From positions 275,118 through 339,117 of the forward strand of contig JAVJOO010000002.1 of the NCBI GenBank assembly GCA_040216735.1: a stretch of 64,000 nucleotides of DNA. The letters run 5' to 3'. The position numbers were made by a program, and so were the translations under genes. Shown here one piece after another: positions 60,720 through 64,000 of this stretch (position 1 is the stretch's first letter; each line of letters opens with the position of its first letter). Source of the DNA: Alphaproteobacteria bacterium. GTDB taxonomy: Bacteria; Pseudomonadota; Alphaproteobacteria; SHVP01. Below the pieces are notes generated by a model, which was not told the origin of the DNA, did not search any database, and worked only from the letters and a program-made list of their open reading frames with translations.

Positions 60720-61673
60720 CTAAGCCGCGACGGGCCGCCCACCTTTGCGAAAGCGCGTGAGGAGACCCGGCACCACAGCCTCCACCGGCGTCCCCTCGAT
60801 ACCCAAATCGGCCAAGCCCGGCAGATCGCCACACACATTGTCGAGCCGCAGCAACTTCACTTGATCGCGGGTCAACGGACCGCCCGGAATCAGTTCTGCG
60901 AAGGCCGCGCCTACCGCGGCGATCGTGTAGGGAACCGGCAACAAAAGCCGGCGGCGACCAGTGTATTCGAGCACCAACTCCATCAACTGCCGGTACGTGT
61001 AAATCCGCGGGCCGCCAAGCTCGTAGGTCTTCCCGCCGGTCGCTTCGTCCGACAGGCACCGCGCGATGGCCGCCGCCACATCCCCGACATAGACCGGCTG
61101 AAACCGGGTCGTGCCGGCCGCCGCCACCGAATCGCCAAACACCGGCAGAAACGGCGAAACCCCTGCCATGGCCGCAAACCGATTGAAGAACTGGTCCTCC
61201 GGGCCGAACACCAAACTGGGGCGGATCACGGTCGCACCCGTGAACTCGGCGGCAGCGGCGTCTTCGCCTTCCGCCCTGGACCGGGCATAGGATGAGATCG
61301 AGTCGACCGCGGCACCGATCGCCGACATTTGTAGAAGGCGGTCGACCCCGCCCAGTCGGGCCAGCCGCGCGACCCGCCCGGCACCCTCGGCGTGCAACGC
61401 CGAAAACGTCTGCCGACCGCTGTTGCGCAGAACCCCAACGAGGTTGACGACGCCCCAGGCGCCGTTCAGCGCCGCCAACACCGATGTGTCGTCGCGGACG
61501 TTGACCTGCACCGGTACGATTTGGCCGACATCGCCGAGCGGCTGCAGGAAACGAGCCGATTCCGGCCGCCTGACCCCGATCCGGATACGGTGCCCCTGCG
61601 CAGCCAATCGCCGCACCAAGTGCCGCCCGATAAACCCCGATCCGCCAATGACGGTAATCAGTCGGTCGCGCAT
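60720..61673 (-). CDS. Complex I NDUFA9-family NAD(P)-binding protein
   Basis: A 317-residue atypical SDR protein. The nucleotide-binding GGSGFIGRHLVRRL (about 10-23) is at the N-terminus, and FQPVYVGDVAAAIARCL and YELGGPRIYTYRQLMELVLEYTGR match the NDUFA9-like group found in alphaproteobacteria and mitochondria. The usual catalytic Tyr-x3-Lys is not obvious (SSYARSRAEGED), so a structural or regulatory role is as likely as an enzymatic one. It appears monocistronic, divergent from tRNA-Leu. Confidence 0.87.
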   Translation of the reverse strand: MRDRLITVIGGSGFIGRHLVRRLAAQGHRIRIGVRRPESARFLQPLGDVGQIVPVQVNVRDDTSVLAALNGAWGVVNLVGVLRNSGRQTFSALHAEGAGRVARLARLGGVDRLLQMSAIGAAVDSISSYARSRAEGEDAAAAEFTGATVIRPSLVFGPEDQFFNRFAAMAGVSPFLPVFGDSVAAAGTTRFQPVYVGDVAAAIARCLSDEATGGKTYELGGPRIYTYRQLMELVLEYTGRRRLLLPVPYTIAAVGAAFAELIPGGPLTRDQVKLLRLDNVCGDLPGLADLGIEGTPVEAVVPGLLTRFRKGGRPVAA

Positions 61674-61744
61674 CCAATCCTCCGCTTCGTGAATGCGGCG
61701 ATCTTAGCGGCGCACGGCAAACGGTCAATGAGTGTGCAGCGCGC

Positions 61745-61773
61745 TTGACACGCCTAGCCGACTCTCTTTACCA
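61745..61773 (+). promoter_or_regulatory. Predicted promoter of tRNA-Leu
   Basis: A perfect -35 TTGACA (61745-61750) is followed after 17 bases by a poor -10 TTACCA (61768-61773), placing a start just before the tRNA at 61787. Pattern-based only. Confidence 0.4.
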
Positions 61774-61786
61774 GTCTCGGCTCTAA

Positions 61787-61873
61787 GCCCAGGTGGCGGA
61801 ACTGGTAGACGCGCTAGCTTCAGGTGCTAGTGGCCTTCGGGCCGTGGAAGTTCGAGTCTTCTCCTGGGCACCA
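61787..61873 (+). tRNA. tRNA-Leu (anticodon CAG)
   Basis: An 87-nt class II tRNA. The acceptor stem GCCCAGG (61787-61793) pairs with CCTGGGC (61863-61869); discriminator A and encoded CCA end at 61873. The anticodon CAG is at 61821-61823 in the loop between CTAGC and GCTAG, and a long variable arm (TGGCCTTCGGGCCGT) follows. It reads the CUG leucine codon, which is heavily used in this genome. The RNase D gene begins 40 bases later. Confidence 0.97.
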
Positions 61874-61913
61874 ACTGTCGACAAGATCGATCGAAACGCA
61901 GAGGGAGGCCGAC

Positions 61914-62540
61914 ATCGCACCCGCGCCCAAGATCTTCCTGCATCAGAACGATCTCCCCGCTGGCCTCGACCTCGGCAAGATCGTCGCGATCGATACCGAA
62001 ACAACCGGCCTTTCGCTCACCCGCGATCGGCTCTGCCTGGCACAGCTTTCTGGCGGTAACGAAGATTGCCACCTCGTGCAGTTTCGCCACCCGGCGGATT
62101 TTGCGGCGCCCAATCTACGCGCGCTGTTGGCGGATACCGGTACCCTGAAGCTGTTTCATTACGGCCGGTTCGATATCGCGATGCTCAGCAAGCATATCGG
62201 TCCGATGGCGGGACCGGTCTACTGCACCAAAATCGCGTCGAAGCTCGTGCGCACCTATACCGACCGCCACGGGTTGAAAGATCTCTGCCGCGAGTTGCTC
62301 GGGATCGACCTCTCCAAGGAGCAGCAATCGTCCGATTGGGGCGCGGCGGAATTGTCGGGCGACCAACAGACCTACGCGGCCCAAGACGTCCTCTACCTCC
62401 ATCGGCTGCGCGAAAGACTGGACGCGATGCTGGAACGTGAGGGACGCACGACCCTCGCACAGGCCTGTTTCGACTTTCTACCGACGCGGGTGGTCCTCGA
62501 CCGCGCCGGCTGGCCCGAAGACGACATCTTCGCTCATTAA
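61914..62540 (+). CDS. Short ribonuclease D-like 3'-5' exonuclease
   Basis: A DEDDy-family exonuclease, probably acting on tRNA or other RNA 3' ends. The active-site residues are all present: D27 and E29 (AIDTET), D87 (HYGRFDIAM), and Y154 and D158 (TYAAQDVLY). There is no HRDC domain, as is usual for the short alphaproteobacterial form of about 205 residues. The open frame runs back into tRNA-Leu, and after the tRNA there is no ATG, GTG or TTG before the conserved KIFLHQNDLP. An ATC at 61914 with GGGAGG 5 bases upstream is the best start and gives 208 residues. Confidence 0.88.
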   Translation: MAPAPKIFLHQNDLPAGLDLGKIVAIDTETTGLSLTRDRLCLAQLSGGNEDCHLVQFRHPADFAAPNLRALLADTGTLKLFHYGRFDIAMLSKHIGPMAGPVYCTKIASKLVRTYTDRHGLKDLCRELLGIDLSKEQQSSDWGAAELSGDQQTYAAQDVLYLHRLRERLDAMLEREGRTTLAQACFDFLPTRVVLDRAGWPEDDIFAH

Positions 62541-62702
62541 CCGGCGCCGCCCCGGCGCTCCAAAACCAGCGCCCGCGGCGCACTAAGTTGGCGCCCAGCC
62601 GCGCAAGTTGCGGCGCCGTTTATTGAATTTCGCCTCCGCCAGGGCCATAAACAAAGTAGAGTAGAGTTCCGGTTGCACCGGGCAACCTAGAGGCAGTTTT
62701 GC

Positions 62703-63698
62703 ATGACGTCGGGTCTTGGCACGCATCGTTTGGCTTCCCAGAACGCGGATGACCGCGATCTAGCGACAGCACACCGTGTCCTTGGCCAGGAATCCGCCGC
62801 GCTCGCGGAGCTCGCCCGCAGCTTGGACGACCGTTTTACCGCCGCCGTCGAAATCCTCGCCAACGTCGAAGGCCGCGTTATCGTTGGCGGCATCGGCAAG
62901 TCGGGCCATGTTGCCGGCAAGGTTGCGGCGACCTTGGCAGGGACTGGAACACCCGCACAGTTCATCCATCCCAGCGAAGCCAGCCACGGCGACCTTGGCA
63001 TGATCACCGAGCGGGACGCTGTGGTCCTCCTGTCGAAGTCCGGCGAGACGGCCGAACTGGCCGACATCCTGACCTATGCCAAGCGCTTCGGCATCCCCCT
63101 CATTGCTATTACCGACAACGCCCAGTCGACGCTCGGTCGCGCCGCGACGGTGGTGCTCCAGTTGCCGTCGATCGCCGAGGCCTGTCCGATGGGGCTGGCA
63201 CCGACAACGTCGAGCACCATGATGATCGCGCTGGGCGATGCGCTTGCCGTCGCCTTGCTGGAACGCAGCGGCTTTTCCGCCGATCATTTCCGGGTGCTGC
63301 ATCCGGGCGGACGATTGGGCGCAGCTTTGCTGCGGGTCGGCGATCTGATGCGAAAGGGGACCGAGGTTCCCTTGGCATCGACAACAACCTCGATGTCCGA
63401 AGTCCTCCTGGTGATGTCGGCGAAGAACTTCGGGTGCGCCGGCATTGTCGAGGACGGCGACAAATTGGCCGGTATCATAACCGACGGCGATCTTCGCCGG
63501 CACATGTCCCCCGGGCTTCTCGAACTACCCGCAGCGGCGGTGATGACCCCGGGGCCGCAAACAATTACCTCCGATAGCTTGATCGCCGAAGCGCTCGCGC
63601 TCATGGCGGGCAAAATCACCAACCTCTTCGTCGTCGATGACGGGCGCGTCGTCGGGATTCTGCGGCTGCACGATTGCTTGCAGGCCGGCGCGGCATGA
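62703..63698 (+). CDS. kdsD: D-arabinose-5-phosphate isomerase (KpsF/GutQ family)
   Basis: Converts ribulose-5-phosphate to arabinose-5-phosphate, the first step of KDO synthesis for LPS. In the 331-residue protein the SIS sugar-isomerase domain (about 45-190) contains GGIGKSGHVAGKVAATLAGTG, HGDLGMI and LSKSGETAE. Two CBS domains (about 210-265 and 275-330) follow and may sense nucleotides. The stop overlaps the lptC start as ATGA, so the two are coupled; kdsB earlier in the window acts later in the same pathway. Confidence 0.95.
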   Translation: MTSGLGTHRLASQNADDRDLATAHRVLGQESAALAELARSLDDRFTAAVEILANVEGRVIVGGIGKSGHVAGKVAATLAGTGTPAQFIHPSEASHGDLGMITERDAVVLLSKSGETAELADILTYAKRFGIPLIAITDNAQSTLGRAATVVLQLPSIAEACPMGLAPTTSSTMMIALGDALAVALLERSGFSADHFRVLHPGGRLGAALLRVGDLMRKGTEVPLASTTTSMSEVLLVMSAKNFGCAGIVEDGDKLAGIITDGDLRRHMSPGLLELPAAAVMTPGPQTITSDSLIAEALALMAGKITNLFVVDDGRVVGILRLHDCLQAGAA

Positions 63699-64000
63699 CG
63701 GCCAGGGCAACCGGCGCGGCGGCCGCGCCGAAGGGGGGGTATTTCCCGGCACCACCGGCCCGCGGGATCGGCCGAAAATACAGCCGCTTCGTCAGCTTGA
63801 TGAAGGTGATGCTGCCGCTGACAGCCGCGGCGCTCGTCATGGTGCTCGTGGCATGGCCGCAAACCCAAGACGAAGGAGCGACGTTTCGGGTATCCCTCGC
63901 TGCCATCCCCGACGGCGACGCCGGCGACGCCGGCATGACTCGGGCTCGCTTCGTCGGCACCGATGCGAGAAATCAGCCCTTCGTGATCACCGCAGACACC
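63695..64000 (+). CDS. lptC: LPS export protein LptC (3' end outside window)
   Basis: The first 102 codons of a bitopic inner-membrane protein that links the LptB2FG transporter to periplasmic LptA. A basic, Ala/Pro-rich cytoplasmic start with RKYSRFVSLMKVMLPL leads into one membrane segment (about 43-60). The periplasmic part begins with the LptC-like TRARFVGTDARNQPF and VITADT. The ATG overlaps the kdsD stop. In related genomes lptA, lptB and rpoN follow (known context, not seen here). Confidence 0.88.
   Translation, partial: MTARATGAAAAPKGGYFPAPPARGIGRKYSRFVSLMKVMLPLTAAALVMVLVAWPQTQDEGATFRVSLAAIPDGDAGDAGMTRARFVGTDARNQPFVITADT

Overview
The window is a GC-rich, densely packed chromosomal segment of a Gram-negative alphaproteobacterium. 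Gene content and order resemble Rhodospirillales-type genomes, but I cannot name a genus. The support is the conserved blocks engB-argB, dapD-dapE-truA-fmt-def, ffs-dnaX-ybaB-recR, kdsB-pheA beside a CycM-like cytochrome c, thrS-infC with rpmI-rplT-pheS-pheT, and kdsD-lptC. KDO and LPS-export genes show a lipopolysaccharide outer membrane. No IS element, prophage or CRISPR array was seen.

Layout. 0-7.3 kb: engB (cut by the window edge), argB, a DUF2336 gene coupled to a diguanylate cyclase, a HAD nucleotidase, dapD and dapE. 7.2-16.9 kb: truA, fmt, def, rmuC, a Dph6-like ATP pyrophosphatase, recR, ybaB, dnaX, the SRP RNA, nudC, pheA, kdsB. 17-26 kb: membrane cytochrome c, hisN, and a YejABEF-type peptide ABC transporter with two tandem binding proteins. 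26-38 kb is the more variable part: a MarR regulator, a GGDEF/EAL protein, a possible DnaA-box cluster, a glutathione/peptide-turnover group (gamma-glutamylcyclotransferase, leucyl aminopeptidase, GST), an MFS transporter with a protease-like protein that has lost its catalytic residues, an aspartate-rich secreted protein, an amidohydrolase, the 3' remnant of a glyoxalase-family gene, and a TpsB-like outer-membrane transporter with a small secreted partner. tRNA-Ser(GGA) lies at 38.7 kb.

38.7-50 kb: a small membrane protein, lepA, pheT, pheS, rplT, rpmI, then an ArsR/CDF metal-efflux pair on the opposite strand inside the usual translation cluster, followed by infC and thrS. 50-64 kb: a glycosyltransferase, an alpha/beta hydrolase, a YeeZ-like protein, queG, a GST, gltB and gltD, uppP, an NDUFA9-like protein, tRNA-Leu(CAG), a short RNase D, kdsD and the start of lptC.

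Most of the window is housekeeping: translation, replication/repair, lysine, arginine, phenylalanine, histidine and glutamate biosynthesis, and envelope synthesis. The points most worth checking are the TpsB/small-protein module beside a truncated gene and a tRNA, the inactive-looking HtrA-like protein, the SmtB-type ArsR operator inside the ribosomal cluster, two probable non-standard start codons (ATA for infC, ATC for RNase D), and nested palindromes upstream of gltD. No complete new system was demonstrated.
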